64,000 nt of DNA from Ornithinibacillus californiensis (GCF_001038485.1 NZ_LDUE01000006.1:1-64000); one strand, 5' to 3'. Shown: positions 1-8,768, counted from the stretch's first letter. Translations and numbers: made by a program. The notes: generated by a model not told the origin, from the letters alone.

Positions 1-104
1 CTCTCCACCACATCATTAACAGCGTAAGCAACATCATTTTCTTGTAATTTCATTTCTAAATCTATCGGCAAAACAACTTGATTCATGGTATAATGTTTGA
101 ACAT
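1..104 (-). CDS. IS1182-family transposase, N-terminal fragment (window edge)
   Basis: The ATG at 104-102 is preceded by AGGAGGT at 111-117. The 34 visible codons begin MFKHYTMNQVVLPIDLEMKL and continue into VAYAVNDVVE. I recognise this as the conserved start of IS1182-type (IS5/IS1182 group) DDE transposases common in Bacillaceae, where the N-terminal domain precedes the catalytic core. The reading frame is open to the window edge, so I cannot tell whether the full gene is intact. Identification is from memory of the family's N-terminus. The catalytic residues are not visible. Confidence 0.75.
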   Translation of the reverse strand, partial: MFKHYTMNQVVLPIDLEMKLQENDVAYAVNDVVE

Positions 105-193
105 AGGGATACCTCCTGATAGGTTATTGTGTGGTTACTTTAATTTTATCAGAGGGTGTCCTTTTTGTTTACTAAAAAGAGTAAGAATATTAA

Positions 194-239
194 AAAAGAC
201 GTAGCACTTACCATTTTAAATGGTTAGCGCTACGTCTTT
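194..239. terminator. Strong hairpin upstream of the transposase gene
   Basis: AAAGACGTAGC pairs with GCTACGTCTTT, and the inner ACCATTT pairs with AAATGGT, giving a near-continuous stem of about 20 bp between A- and T-rich flanks. It would stop outside transcription from entering the transposase gene, a common arrangement in insertion sequences. Confidence 0.6.
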
Positions 240-324
240 AATTATTTACTGGGGTTTTGTCCCAGCCTCTTTATTTTTTGTTTTCTTTGTACATATAAGG
301 TTAAAGTCCTATCCAGATGCATAA

Positions 325-353
325 ATTCATGCTATATTTTGTATATGTATAAT
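325..353 (+). promoter_or_regulatory. Possible promoter of the AI-2E-type permease gene
   Basis: A perfect -10 hexamer TATAAT lies at 348-353, 36 bases before the chosen start codon. The -35 position (ATTCAT at 325-330) is poor, so this is a weak call. Confidence 0.35.
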
Positions 354-388
354 ACAGAAATTTCCGGTTCTTGAAAGGAGTTACTTTT

Positions 389-1432
389 TTGTTACGAAGA
401 ATAGTTTTATTTTTACTCATTATCACATTAATAATTGTTGGATATTTCGTATTATCCCTATCTATTCCTTTAATTATTGCATTTTTAACGGCACTAGCCT
501 TAAATCCATTGGTACGCCTTGTGCAAAATCGCATTAAATTCAATCGAAAAGCTGCAGTTATTATCGTTTTCCTATTATTCTTAGTTGTAGTTGGAGTTGC
601 GGGTACAGTAATCGTAACGAAAGCTGTAGGTCAAGCTATTAATTTTGTTGAAGATGTTCCATCTCACATTAATAAGATAAATAAAGTGTACGACGAATGG
701 GAAGGTAGAATAAGTGAATACGGTAAGGATTTGCCATATGAATTTGTAGATTCTGTAACAGATAGTTTTAATACATATGTTAATCAACTAAATACAACCT
801 TGAAAGAGCAACTGACTATTAGCAGAATTGCGGGGATCTTCTCTCAAATACCCCAATATATAGTTAGTATTCTAGTATATTTAATAGCCCTATTTTTATT
901 TATGCTAGAGTTACCAATACTTAGAGAAAAGACCTTTAACTTATTTACGAAGGAAACAGCGGCAAAAGTAACTTATATGAATAGTAGAATTAGGAGTGTA
1001 ATTGTTGGCTTCTTCAAAGCTCAATTCCTTGTTAGCTTAATCATCTTTGCTGTATCGTTAATTGGATTATTTATTATCGCACCCGAAGTTGCGTTAATCA
1101 TGTCTCTCTTTATATGGGTTATTGATTTAATCCCAATTATTGGGTCCATTATTGTGCTAGGTCCTTGGGCATTAATCATGTTTATGGCCGGTGATATACA
1201 GATGGGAATTGAACTATCTGTTCTTGCAATAATATTACTTGCCATTAGAAGAACAGTAGAGCCAAAGGTAATGGGGAAACATATGGGCCTATCCCCTCTT
1301 GCAACACTAATTTCCATGTTTTTAGGTCTAAAGATATTTGGGCTGTTAGGTTTTATTATTGGTCCATTACTATTAATTATTTATATATCAGCACGGGAAG
1401 CTGAAATAATAAGACTAAACATTAAGTTTTAG
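389..1432 (+). CDS. AI-2E family transporter (YtvI-like permease)
   Basis: This 347-residue polytopic membrane protein has the AI-2E/UPF0118 layout. There are two N-terminal membrane segments, a hydrophilic middle of about residues 85-150, then about six segments including the family motif IDLIPIIGSIIVLGPWALI and a C-terminal VEPKVMGKHMGLSPLATLIS. Such proteins export small solutes or act as Na+/H+ antiporters. The closest Bacillus relative I recall is YtvI, found in sporulation screens, but substrate and role here are unknown. I chose TTG at 389 because AAAGGAG at 374-380 lies 8 bases upstream. An in-frame TTG at 371 would overlap that ribosome binding site. It is monocistronic and ends at a hairpin shared with ctaM. 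Confidence 0.8.
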   Translation: MLRRIVLFLLIITLIIVGYFVLSLSIPLIIAFLTALALNPLVRLVQNRIKFNRKAAVIIVFLLFLVVVGVAGTVIVTKAVGQAINFVEDVPSHINKINKVYDEWEGRISEYGKDLPYEFVDSVTDSFNTYVNQLNTTLKEQLTISRIAGIFSQIPQYIVSILVYLIALFLFMLELPILREKTFNLFTKETAAKVTYMNSRIRSVIVGFFKAQFLVSLIIFAVSLIGLFIIAPEVALIMSLFIWVIDLIPIIGSIIVLGPWALIMFMAGDIQMGIELSVLAIILLAIRRTVEPKVMGKHMGLSPLATLISMFLGLKIFGLLGFIIGPLLLIIYISAREAEIIRLNIKF

Positions 1433-1435
1433 ATA

Positions 1436-1468
1436 AAAAGAGGGATAGCATAGCGCTATCCCTCTTTT
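1436..1468. terminator. Bidirectional terminator between the permease gene and ctaM
   Basis: AAAAGAGGGATAGC pairs with GCTATCCCTCTTTT around a short loop, with A-rich and T-rich flanks on both strands. It touches the ctaM stop codon and can serve both converging genes. Confidence 0.85.
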
Positions 1469-1923
1469 CATGTACCTAGTATTGCTTTTATTAAACTAGT
1501 AGTTTGACCACCACTATATAGCACGTATAACAATAAATATACTGCAATCCCAGTAATTGCGGTGCCAAACCAAATCATTGCCGTTACTGGACCTATTCTA
1601 CGATGCTTCGTTATATTACGTTTAAAGGCTAGATATAGAGTAACCACCCCAAATACAGCACCAGTAGTTGCTAGCGCAATATGGAAGATTAGGAAGACGG
1701 TGTAGTATATTTTTAGCTCTTCTGGTCCGCCAAAGCTAGTGTTTCCTATGAATATAGTTCGAGACATATAGATGATAAAGAATACTAAAGCACTTATTGC
1801 TCCAGCAATCATCATATTTTTGTGGGCCTTAGGTCTATCAGTAGCAATAAAGCGCCATCCTAATGCTATGAATACAGCACTTAAAAAAATAAAGAAAGTA
1901 CTAATTGTAGGTAATACAGCCAT
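1468..1923 (-). CDS. ctaM: CtaM/YozB family (DUF420) cytochrome oxidase maturation protein
   Basis: This 151-residue protein has four hydrophobic segments and belongs to the DUF420 family (YozB in B. subtilis, CtaM in S. aureus). CtaM is required for maturation of heme-A oxidases. Recognisable features are the conserved histidines at AHKNMMI, FHIALATTG and KHRRIG within membrane-edge positions, and the final VLYSGG. The ATG at 1923 follows AAAAGGGGAT. The gene lies just after ctaG in the same direction, which supports a role in assembling the oxidase encoded next door. A weak hairpin sits between the two. Confidence 0.85.
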   Translation of the reverse strand: MAVLPTISTFFIFLSAVFIALGWRFIATDRPKAHKNMMIAGAISALVFFIIYMSRTIFIGNTSFGGPEELKIYYTVFLIFHIALATTGAVFGVVTLYLAFKRNITKHRRIGPVTAMIWFGTAITGIAVYLLLYVLYSGGQTTSLIKAILGT

Positions 1924-1949
1924 CTAATTATCCCCTTTTCTATTTAAAT

Positions 1950-1973
1950 AAGGGAGGAAAGTAGCCCTCCCTT
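1950..1973 (-). terminator. Hairpin between ctaG and ctaM
   Basis: AAGGGAGG (1950-1957) pairs with CCTCCCTT (1966-1973). On the minus strand it is followed by a broken T/A tract, so it is probably a partial terminator or RNA-stabilising hairpin. Confidence 0.5.
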
Positions 1974-2893
1974 CAATTTACATCATTCGTATTAATGACA
2001 GTTTTAGGTAATGGATCTATCTTTAATGTTTCAGGACTGAACCATGCATAGAATACTTTTGCTAGTATAACACCATAAATAATCTCTTGCATGATTTTCA
2101 TTATGATTCCACCTAGTTGCTGATCTTCTAAAGTACTCATTGATGAGAACATTTCTGGTCCAGATATTTGGAATGAAGAAGTTAAACCAGTCAAAATATC
2201 ACTAGGCACACATAATGCTAATGCTTGTATCCATGCTCCGCTAGAACTATATGCAGCAAATAACGGAACATCAGCAAAGATGATTAATACACAAGCAGGA
2301 GTAATAAGTACACTATTACCAAAAATATAAAAGATTTTTCCAAGCGGATGTGAAATTTGCCATTCTTTAATCGGTGACATGATTGGGAACCATACTAAAA
2401 ATCCAAATAATAATAGCACTAAATGAAACGAAGTGTGAACAAAAGGTGATGCTTTCGTCAGATTAAAAATAAACGGTAAGTGGTATAGCGAAAATAATGC
2501 ATTAAATAATAATATCGAGATCAGTGGAAAAGTTAGTACTTTCATCAATGGTTTTATTATTGGTTTCAATAACACTCGTTTCCATACCCAAGTTGGAATT
2601 CCTTTTATCATTAAAATAGGAAATACAATTAAATAAATAGCCATTTGAATCATATGAGCTGTCAGTGTAATATGAGTCAAAAGATCAATTGGTGAACCTT
2701 TCACAATATACAACAAGATTAAACCAATATAGAAAAAGCTTTGTTGTTTTGCTGTTGGATTATCATGGTTTCCAAATTTATGTCGTAAAGGACCTGTAAT
2801 TAAGAAATATGTAACACCTACAGCAATTACAAACAGTAAGAAATACGGACTCCATAATGCACGAAATCCAAATAATTGTAAATTAAGCCACAT
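1973..2893 (-). CDS. ctaG: Cytochrome c oxidase assembly factor CtaG
   Basis: This 306-residue membrane protein belongs to the Bacillus caa3_CtaG family, which is unrelated to proteobacterial Cox11/CtaG. It has about seven membrane segments with conserved histidines (LLTHITLTAHMIQM, SLYHLPFIF, HTSFHLVLL), consistent with a copper-handling assembly role for the caa3 oxidase. The ATG at 2893 has GGAG 8 bases upstream. An in-frame GTG at 2902 overlaps that site and was not chosen. A factor-independent terminator at 3011-3039 separates it from ctaF, so ctaG may have its own promoter or rely on read-through. Confidence 0.9.
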   Translation of the reverse strand: MWLNLQLFGFRALWSPYFLLFVIAVGVTYFLITGPLRHKFGNHDNPTAKQQSFFYIGLILLYIVKGSPIDLLTHITLTAHMIQMAIYLIVFPILMIKGIPTWVWKRVLLKPIIKPLMKVLTFPLISILLFNALFSLYHLPFIFNLTKASPFVHTSFHLVLLLFGFLVWFPIMSPIKEWQISHPLGKIFYIFGNSVLITPACVLIIFADVPLFAAYSSSGAWIQALALCVPSDILTGLTSSFQISGPEMFSSMSTLEDQQLGGIIMKIMQEIIYGVILAKVFYAWFSPETLKIDPLPKTVINTNDVN

Positions 2894-3010
2894 GTTATTC
2901 ACTCCATAGCTTTCAAGTTTCTACCCTTCATTATAACCTAAAATACTAGTCGAAACACAGACTAACTGTGACAACTTTTCAAAAGACTAGTATGTTAATT
3001 ACAAAAAATT

Positions 3011-3039
3011 AGGATCAGGGAAATACTTTCCCCGATCCT
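3011..3039 (-). terminator. Terminator of the ctaCDEF operon
   Basis: On the minus strand GATC, a mismatch, GGGAAA, a short loop, TTTCCC, a mismatch and GATC form a stem followed by TAATTTTTTGT. It lies just after the ctaF stop. Confidence 0.8.
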
Positions 3040-3050
3040 TCATTTAATTA

Positions 3051-3365
3051 TTACCACCATATTACTAAGCTTAGTGCAGCAACTGTTAAAATTGCAGCCC
3101 ATACTCCGCCATAAATCATAATAGCAACCATATCATGACCCTTATCCTTCATATGCATGAAGTAATAGAATTGAAATGCTACTTGAATTAAAGCAAGAAT
3201 AAGCAGTAATGGTATGGCAAGCATTTTACTCATCAAACCACTACCTACAATGATGAATGCGATAATGGTAAAAATAATCATTGTAGCAAATGTAATAAGC
3301 TGCTTTTTCATTTCCTCTTTATTCTGTTGTTTATGAAATTCATTGGATTTGGTGTGATTTGTCAT
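3051..3365 (-). CDS. ctaF: Cytochrome c oxidase caa3 subunit IV
   Basis: This small 104-residue subunit has a charged N-terminal tail (about 20 residues) and three membrane segments, including FYYFMHMKDKGHDM, the cytosolic loop typical of the COX4-prokaryote family. It stabilises the oxidase core in the cytoplasmic membrane. The ATG at 3365 follows AAGGTGG. It starts 3 bases after ctaE and is followed by the operon terminator, so it is the last gene of ctaCDEF. Confidence 0.92.
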   Translation of the reverse strand: MTNHTKSNEFHKQQNKEEMKKQLITFATMIIFTIIAFIIVGSGLMSKMLAIPLLLILALIQVAFQFYYFMHMKDKGHDMVAIMIYGGVWAAILTVAALSLVIWW

Positions 3366-3368
3366 AAT

Positions 3369-3992
3369 TTACGCCACCTTCCCCATTAGGTATACCACTG
3401 TGAAAATGAATACCCATACAACGTCAATAAAGTGCCAGTATAAACTGAATGTGTTGAACTTAGGTGCATTATAAAGGTTTAGACCACGTTTAGCATTTCT
3501 AATCATTATAGCGGCTAACCAAGAAAGACCGAATAGAACGTGCCCACCATGGAATCCAACTAATGTATAGAAAGCAGAACCGAACGCAGAAGATCTAAAT
3601 GTAAAACCATACTCATGAATGTAGTGATAGAACTCATAAATTTCACAAGCTAGGAATGCAACACCAAGTAGTCCAGTAATACCTAACCACAATTGCATTT
3701 TCTTAAAATCATTATTCTTCATATGATACATAGCATATACACTAGTTAAGGAACTAGTTAATAGTAGCATTGTCATAAGGAAAACTAATTCAAGACCGAA
3801 TAACTCCTCTGATGTTGGTCCACCAGCAGTTGAATTTTTAAGTGCAAGATAAGTTCCGAAAAGGCTGGCAAATAATACTGTTTCCCCACCTAGGAAAAAC
3901 CATAATCCTAAAAACTTATTCTTCCCTTCAAGCGTTGCTTTTTCAGGATGATGTGGCATTGTTTCTGGATTTAAGGAATGATCGTGAGCCAT
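3369..3992 (-). CDS. ctaE: Cytochrome c oxidase caa3 subunit III
   Basis: This 207-residue protein with five predicted membrane segments belongs to the COX3 family. Conserved pieces include the GFHGGHVLFGL helix, FALLGETVLFASLFGTYL-like sequence near residue 35, and the C-terminal YWHFIDVVWVFIFTVVYL. Subunit III supports core stability and proton uptake. The ATG at 3992 lies one base past the ctaD stop and follows AAAGGAGG, so translation is probably coupled to ctaD. Confidence 0.95.
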   Translation of the reverse strand: MAHDHSLNPETMPHHPEKATLEGKNKFLGLWFFLGGETVLFASLFGTYLALKNSTAGGPTSEELFGLELVFLMTMLLLTSSLTSVYAMYHMKNNDFKKMQLWLGITGLLGVAFLACEIYEFYHYIHEYGFTFRSSAFGSAFYTLVGFHGGHVLFGLSWLAAIMIRNAKRGLNLYNAPKFNTFSLYWHFIDVVWVFIFTVVYLMGKVA

Positions 3993-3993
3993 A

Positions 3994-5844
3994 TTATTCA
4001 GCCTCCTTTTCTAGTTCTTCTTTATGGATATGATATCCATGATCGTCTTTTAATGAACGTATTAGCATACAAAGTAATGCTAATGCCATACCACCAAATA
4101 GGAAGATATATGCAAAGTTAGTTTGGGTTTGGTAAATAAATCCAAAACCTGCAATAAAGAATCCTACAGACATCAAGAATGGTAGGATAGATCCGTTAGG
4201 CATATGAATATCGCCAACAGGTTCAGCAGGAGTCAACTTGCCATTGCCTTCCATTTTTTCAATCCAAAGTGCATCTAAACCACGTACTAGTGGTAACTGC
4301 TTAAAGTTATAGTGTGGTACTGGTGAAGCTACAGCCCATTCTAAAGTACGTCCATCCCATGGATCTTGTGGTGCCGGTTCCCCTTTAAACCAAACATAGA
4401 TGGCATTATAAAGGAAAACAATAACACCGAATGCCATAAAGAATGCACCGATTGTACTAATTAAGTTACCTAATTCTAATCCTTGATCCTCTAAGAATAC
4501 CCAATAACGACGAGGCATACCCATTAGACCTAAGAAATGTTGGATAAAGAATGTTAAGTGGAATCCAATAAAGAATGTCCAGAATGCAAGCTTACCTAAT
4601 TTTTCATTTAGAATTCTTCTAAACATAATTGGCCACCAATAATGTAATGCTGCAAGGATACCAAATACTACCCCACCAACAATTACATAATGGAAGTGGG
4701 CAACTACAAAGTAGCTATCATGGTACTGATAGTCCGCTACTGAAGTAGCAACCATAACCCCTGTCATACCACCAATTGTAAATGATGGAATAAATCCTAA
4801 TGACCAAAGCATTGCGCTGTTAATCGTAATATTACCGCCCCATAAGGTAAGTAACCAGTTGAATATCTTAATACCCGTTGGTACAGCAATTGCCATCGTT
4901 GCTATTGCAAAAATCGAGTTCGCAACTGGCCCCATACCTACTGTAAACATGTGGTGAGCCCACACCATGAATCCTAAGAATGCGATTAAAATTGTTGCAA
5001 ATACCATTGCAGTGTAACCAAATAAACGCTTTCTAGAGAATGTAGCAAAAATCTCACTAAAAATACCAAATGCAGGCAAGATTAAAATATAAACTTCTGG
5101 GTGCCCAAAGATCCAGAATAAATGTTGCCAGATGATACTGTTACCACCTAATGCTACATCAAAGAATGCTGAATCAAACATACGGTCAAACATTAGTAAG
5201 AATAAACCAACTGTTAAAGCTGGAAATGCGAATAAAATCAATACACTGACAACGAATGTAGTCCATGTAAATAATGGCATACGCATATAAGTCATACCAG
5301 GTGCACGCATGTTTACAATTGTTACTAGGAAGTTAATCCCCCCCATTAACGTACCTGCCCCCGATATCTGTAATCCTAAAACATAGTAATCAACACCGTG
5401 TCCTGGGGACAATGTTGATAGTGGCGTATAGGAAGTCCAACCAGCATCTGGAGCTCCAGTTAACCAGCTGACGTTTAACATAATTCCACCAAATAAAAAT
5501 AACCAAAAACCTAAAGCATTGAGAAACGGGAATGCTACGTCACGTGCTCCTATTTGGAGAGGCATGACAGCGTTCATTAACCCGATTAATAACGGCATGG
5601 CGGCAAAGAAAATCATCGTCGTACCATGCATAGTTATCATTTCGTTGTATAAACCAGCAGAAATAAAATTATTCTCTGGTTTAATTAATTGAATACGAAT
5701 AATCATAGCTTCTAATCCACCGAGTAGGAAAAAGAAACCTCCACCATAAAGATATAACTTACCTATCTTTTTATGGTCAACAGTTGTTAAATAATCCCAT
5801 ATTACGGCAGCGAAGCTTGTTTTCTGAGCAGTTGCTGTACTCAC
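3994..5844 (-). CDS. ctaD: Cytochrome c oxidase caa3 subunit I
   Basis: This 616-residue catalytic subunit of the heme-copper oxidase reduces oxygen to water and pumps protons. The low-spin heme ligand region MITMHGTTMIFF, the CuB/crosslink helix HPEVYILILPAFG, the HHMFTVGMG histidine pair and the heme ligand helix DSYFVVAHFHYVIVGG are all present. The length matches Bacillus CtaD, with extra C-terminal membrane segments after about residue 550. The start is GTG at 5844, with GGGAGGT 7 bases upstream. It is the second gene of ctaCDEF, 51 bases after ctaC. Confidence 0.97.
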   Translation of the reverse strand: MSTATAQKTSFAAVIWDYLTTVDHKKIGKLYLYGGGFFFLLGGLEAMIIRIQLIKPENNFISAGLYNEMITMHGTTMIFFAAMPLLIGLMNAVMPLQIGARDVAFPFLNALGFWLFLFGGIMLNVSWLTGAPDAGWTSYTPLSTLSPGHGVDYYVLGLQISGAGTLMGGINFLVTIVNMRAPGMTYMRMPLFTWTTFVVSVLILFAFPALTVGLFLLMFDRMFDSAFFDVALGGNSIIWQHLFWIFGHPEVYILILPAFGIFSEIFATFSRKRLFGYTAMVFATILIAFLGFMVWAHHMFTVGMGPVANSIFAIATMAIAVPTGIKIFNWLLTLWGGNITINSAMLWSLGFIPSFTIGGMTGVMVATSVADYQYHDSYFVVAHFHYVIVGGVVFGILAALHYWWPIMFRRILNEKLGKLAFWTFFIGFHLTFFIQHFLGLMGMPRRYWVFLEDQGLELGNLISTIGAFFMAFGVIVFLYNAIYVWFKGEPAPQDPWDGRTLEWAVASPVPHYNFKQLPLVRGLDALWIEKMEGNGKLTPAEPVGDIHMPNGSILPFLMSVGFFIAGFGFIYQTQTNFAYIFLFGGMALALLCMLIRSLKDDHGYHIHKEELEKEAE

Positions 5845-5895
5845 AAAATAAACCTCCCTAATTGATCTTGCAAATCAAATAAACAAATAAATTAA

Positions 5896-6948
5896 TTATT
5901 CACCAGCATCTTCTGTTGTTATTTCAGAAGGGCTCAGTTGTAGTAAGTATTCTGCAATTAATGCAGCGTCTTCATCACTTACTTCAGGATACTTGCCAGT
6001 CATTTTATTTCCTGGTTTCATTTCCTCAGGATTTACAATCCACTTAATAATATTTTCTTTTGTCATTTCTTCTGTACCAGCGAGTCTAGAACGGTCAGCA
6101 AAGTTAGTTAAGTTAGGACCAATTGCAGCAGGTGAGGAACCAATAGCGTGACACCCGATACAGTTATTTTCTTCAAATAACGCTCTACCATCAACAGCCA
6201 TCTTAGATTCAGGCGCTACTTCCGGATCAAAGTTTTGCATATCTGCTACCCATTGATCGAACTCTTCTTGACTAACTACAACTACTTTAAAGTCCATTAA
6301 AGAATGTGATGGTCCACATAACTCAGCACATTTCCCCCAATAAACACCCTCTTCATATGCTTCAATAAATAGAGTGTTTTCATTTTCTGGGTTAACATCT
6401 AATTTACCAGAAAGTGTTGGAACCCATAAAGAATGGATTACGTCTGAAGATAACATATTAAAGTAAACTTTTTTACCTACTGGGATATATACGTCTTGAC
6501 TTGTTTGAATCTCTAATCCTTCATAATCAAAATGCCACCAGTACTGATTACCAGTAACATTGACATTTAGAGAATCACTAGCATCCGTTTCATCAGCTAG
6601 ATCAAAGGTATAAATTACTGTTGGTACAGCAATAACGATCAGTAGTAAAATCGGAATAACTGTCCAAACCGTTTCCAGTGTATGGTTCCCTTCAACTTGC
6701 TTTGGAATATAATCCTCGCGTCCTTTTTTCTTACGGAACTTGATAAGCACTATTGTAAATATAACCATAACAATTAATAGTACAACAGTCATGATAACAG
6801 TGGGTAGAATAATTAGATCTAATGCTTTTTCAGCACCATAACCTTTGGGATCCAATGCTGTCAGGTTTTCTCTACCACAGGCTGAAAGAAATAATGCTAC
6901 TAAACTTAAAAGGGAGAATACTTTTAATTTTCCCATCCAACCTTTCAT
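5896..6948 (-). CDS. ctaC: Cytochrome c oxidase caa3 subunit II with fused cytochrome c domain
   Basis: This 350-residue lipoprotein has a signal peptide ending LFLSAC, with the lipid-modified Cys at residue 24. Two membrane helices follow (about 43-70 and 95-117), then a cupredoxin domain with the CuA ligands SDVIHSLW and GKCAELCGPSHSLM. The C-terminal class I cytochrome c domain has heme-binding CIGCH near residue 263 and a distal Met in NKMTGKYP. The cytochrome fusion defines the caa3 type. The ATG at 6948 follows GAGAGGT. In this window it is the promoter-proximal oxidase gene, since ctaB is not upstream. Confidence 0.97.
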   Translation of the reverse strand: MKGWMGKLKVFSLLSLVALFLSACGRENLTALDPKGYGAEKALDLIILPTVIMTVVLLIVMVIFTIVLIKFRKKKGREDYIPKQVEGNHTLETVWTVIPILLLIVIAVPTVIYTFDLADETDASDSLNVNVTGNQYWWHFDYEGLEIQTSQDVYIPVGKKVYFNMLSSDVIHSLWVPTLSGKLDVNPENENTLFIEAYEEGVYWGKCAELCGPSHSLMDFKVVVVSQEEFDQWVADMQNFDPEVAPESKMAVDGRALFEENNCIGCHAIGSSPAAIGPNLTNFADRSRLAGTEEMTKENIIKWIVNPEEMKPGNKMTGKYPEVSDEDAALIAEYLLQLSPSEITTEDAGE

Positions 6949-7779
6949 GTTTTATACCTCTCTTTCTATTTTCCTTCCTTAATATATAGTAACTTTAGTA
7001 AGGATCAATTATTATGGGTAGCAAGTTGATTTCTACTCACTTTTTTCCCATTAGAAGACCAAATATCCCTTTAGTACAAAAGGTGACAATATTTAATATT
7101 CCTAAAAAGCCTAAAAATATTGTAACTAAAAGGAAAAGACATGATAAAAGGCTTTATTACTACTTGTAAGAAAAACTATTAGTAATTTACATACATTTTT
7201 TATTCCCGTCTAACAATAAGCATTTCCTATTGAGTGAGGAAGTTGTCTTCATAAAATCCATTGTGAAATCCCCCCCTTTAATCCTCATGCTATAGGACAC
7301 TTAAAATAGGCATACCTTATGAATCGTTTTAAAATATTCAGTAAAGTGCGCCATTTTAATACTTATTGTATCACGGTTCCATCTTACAAACCATTTGCCC
7401 CTAGGATAAAACTGTCAAAATTCACGAGAACTTCTGACAATTTTGTGAAATTTGTGATGTAAACAAATAAAAGGCTAAACCGCCTTCTTATAAAAATATC
7501 AGCCATATATGTATTTGTTCAACCAGAAGTCTAACCGCGAAATCACAGTATATCCCCTATATTATTTCTAGCAGACAATGAAAAACTTTGCAAGGTTTTT
7601 TTACTATTTCAGCTAGTTCCTTAGTTAATTAAGAATATAGTTTAACAATTCTGTGTCAATTAGTAATATATTACCTAAAATGATTGCTTTATTGTTAAAA
7701 AAAAGATTATCATTAAGGTTGGTATATTAACTATGTAGAAAGATATAACAACATAGATATAAAGTGAGGATAATGGTTT
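6949..7779. other. 831-base intergenic region where ctaB would be expected
   Basis: No open frame with a start codon and binding site is present on either strand, and none of the conserved blocks of heme O synthase (such as NxxxDxxxD) can be recognised in translations of the minus strand. The region is AT-rich. At 7441-7460 there are two tandem words, TTTTGTGAAA and TTTGTGATG, resembling the ResD-type TTTGTGAAT. At 7471-7486 a small AAGGC/GCCTT hairpin occurs. It must hold the divergent promoters of ctaC and ctaA. Confidence 0.6.
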
Positions 7780-8733
7780 ATGATTAAAACATTAAAATGG
7801 CTCTCTATTCTAGCGGTCATAGGTATGACCTTTGTGCTTATCGGTGGTGCTCTAGTAACGAAAACAGAGTCAGGTGATGGCTGTGGAGATAGTTGGCCTC
7901 TCTGTAAGGGTGAACTTATTCCGTCCGAAATAGACATGGAATTAATAATTGAATTAAGTCATCGGTTAGTTTCAGGATCTGTTGGTATCATTGTACTTAT
8001 ATTGGCATACTTATCTTGGAAGCATATCGGCACAATTAGAGAAGTAAAGTTTCTAGCTATATTCTCAGTACTCTTCCTAGTTCTGCAGGGGTTAATTGGT
8101 GCCGCAGCAGTTATTTGGGGGCAATCTGATTTTATATTAGCAGCGCACTTTGGAATTTCTTTAATTTCGTTTGCTACGATATTTCTATTGATGCTTTTAA
8201 TATTTGAAATTGATAAGAAATTTGATGCAGATTCCTTATATATTAAAAAGAAACATAGAATTGAGATTTACGCTCTAACTACTTATACACTTATTGTTGT
8301 ATATACAGGAGCACTTGTAAGACATGTGAATGCTAATTTGGTTTGTGGTGATTGGCCGTTTTGTTCAAACGTTTCTCCATTAGATTTTTCATCTTATAGT
8401 TTTGAACAATGGGTTCAAATGGGTCACCGACTAGCTGCAGGGTTATTATTCCTATGGACCTTAACACTGTTCATCCGAATCATGAAAAACTATAGAACTA
8501 GCTATATCATGAGATGGGGTTGGATTGTGACCTTCTCCTTAATCACATTACAAGTATTGTTTGGTGCTTTAATTATTTTCACTTTATTAAATCTTGGTAT
8601 TGCGCTAATGCATGCGTTAGTAATCACTTGCTACTTCGGTATGTTAAGTTACTTCTGTCTACTATCAACTAGAAGTGCAGTGATGGAGCGTAACAACGCA
8701 ATACCCGAAGAAATAACTTCAAATATAAAATAA
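7780..8733 (+). CDS. ctaA: Heme A synthase
   Basis: This 317-residue membrane protein has eight helices in two four-helix halves. Each half has its cysteine pair and histidines: GDGCGDSWPLC with ELSHRLVSG in the N half, and ANLVCGDWPFC with QMGHRLAAG in the C half. It oxidises the C8 methyl of heme O to a formyl group, giving heme A for the caa3 oxidase. The ATG at 7780 is preceded by GTGAGG at a slightly long distance. It is transcribed away from ctaC. Its substrate, heme O, needs CtaB, whose gene is not in this window. A strong terminator follows immediately. Confidence 0.95.
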   Translation: MIKTLKWLSILAVIGMTFVLIGGALVTKTESGDGCGDSWPLCKGELIPSEIDMELIIELSHRLVSGSVGIIVLILAYLSWKHIGTIREVKFLAIFSVLFLVLQGLIGAAAVIWGQSDFILAAHFGISLISFATIFLLMLLIFEIDKKFDADSLYIKKKHRIEIYALTTYTLIVVYTGALVRHVNANLVCGDWPFCSNVSPLDFSSYSFEQWVQMGHRLAAGLLFLWTLTLFIRIMKNYRTSYIMRWGWIVTFSLITLQVLFGALIIFTLLNLGIALMHALVITCYFGMLSYFCLLSTRSAVMERNNAIPEEITSNIK

Positions 8734-8768
8734 AAGAAGAAGGAGCTAACTAGCTCCTTCTTCTTTTA
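8732..8768 (+). terminator. Terminator after ctaA
   Basis: AAAAGAAGAAGGAGCTA pairs with TAGCTCCTTCTTCTTTT, followed by ATTTT. The stem begins at the ctaA stop codon. Confidence 0.9.

Larger units (their letters stand above)
1..270 (-). mobile_element. IS1182-family insertion sequence, end portion, cut by window edge
   Basis: The transposase start lies at 104-1 on the minus strand. Upstream of it come a strong hairpin (194-239) and, at 252-270, the sequence GGGTTTTGTCCCAGCCTCT, whose complement AGAGGCTGGGACAAAACCC looks like an element terminus. The same terminal word, as AGGCTGGGAYAWAAC, opens the palindromic repeat at 40836. The exact outer boundary and target duplication cannot be set because the rest of the element lies outside the window. 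Confidence 0.55.

Noticed and set aside
7037-7146. Hydrophobic minus-strand open stretch upstream of ctaC, a possible ctaB tail
   Set aside because: It lacks any usable start codon, is only about 36 codons, and shows no conserved heme O synthase motif.
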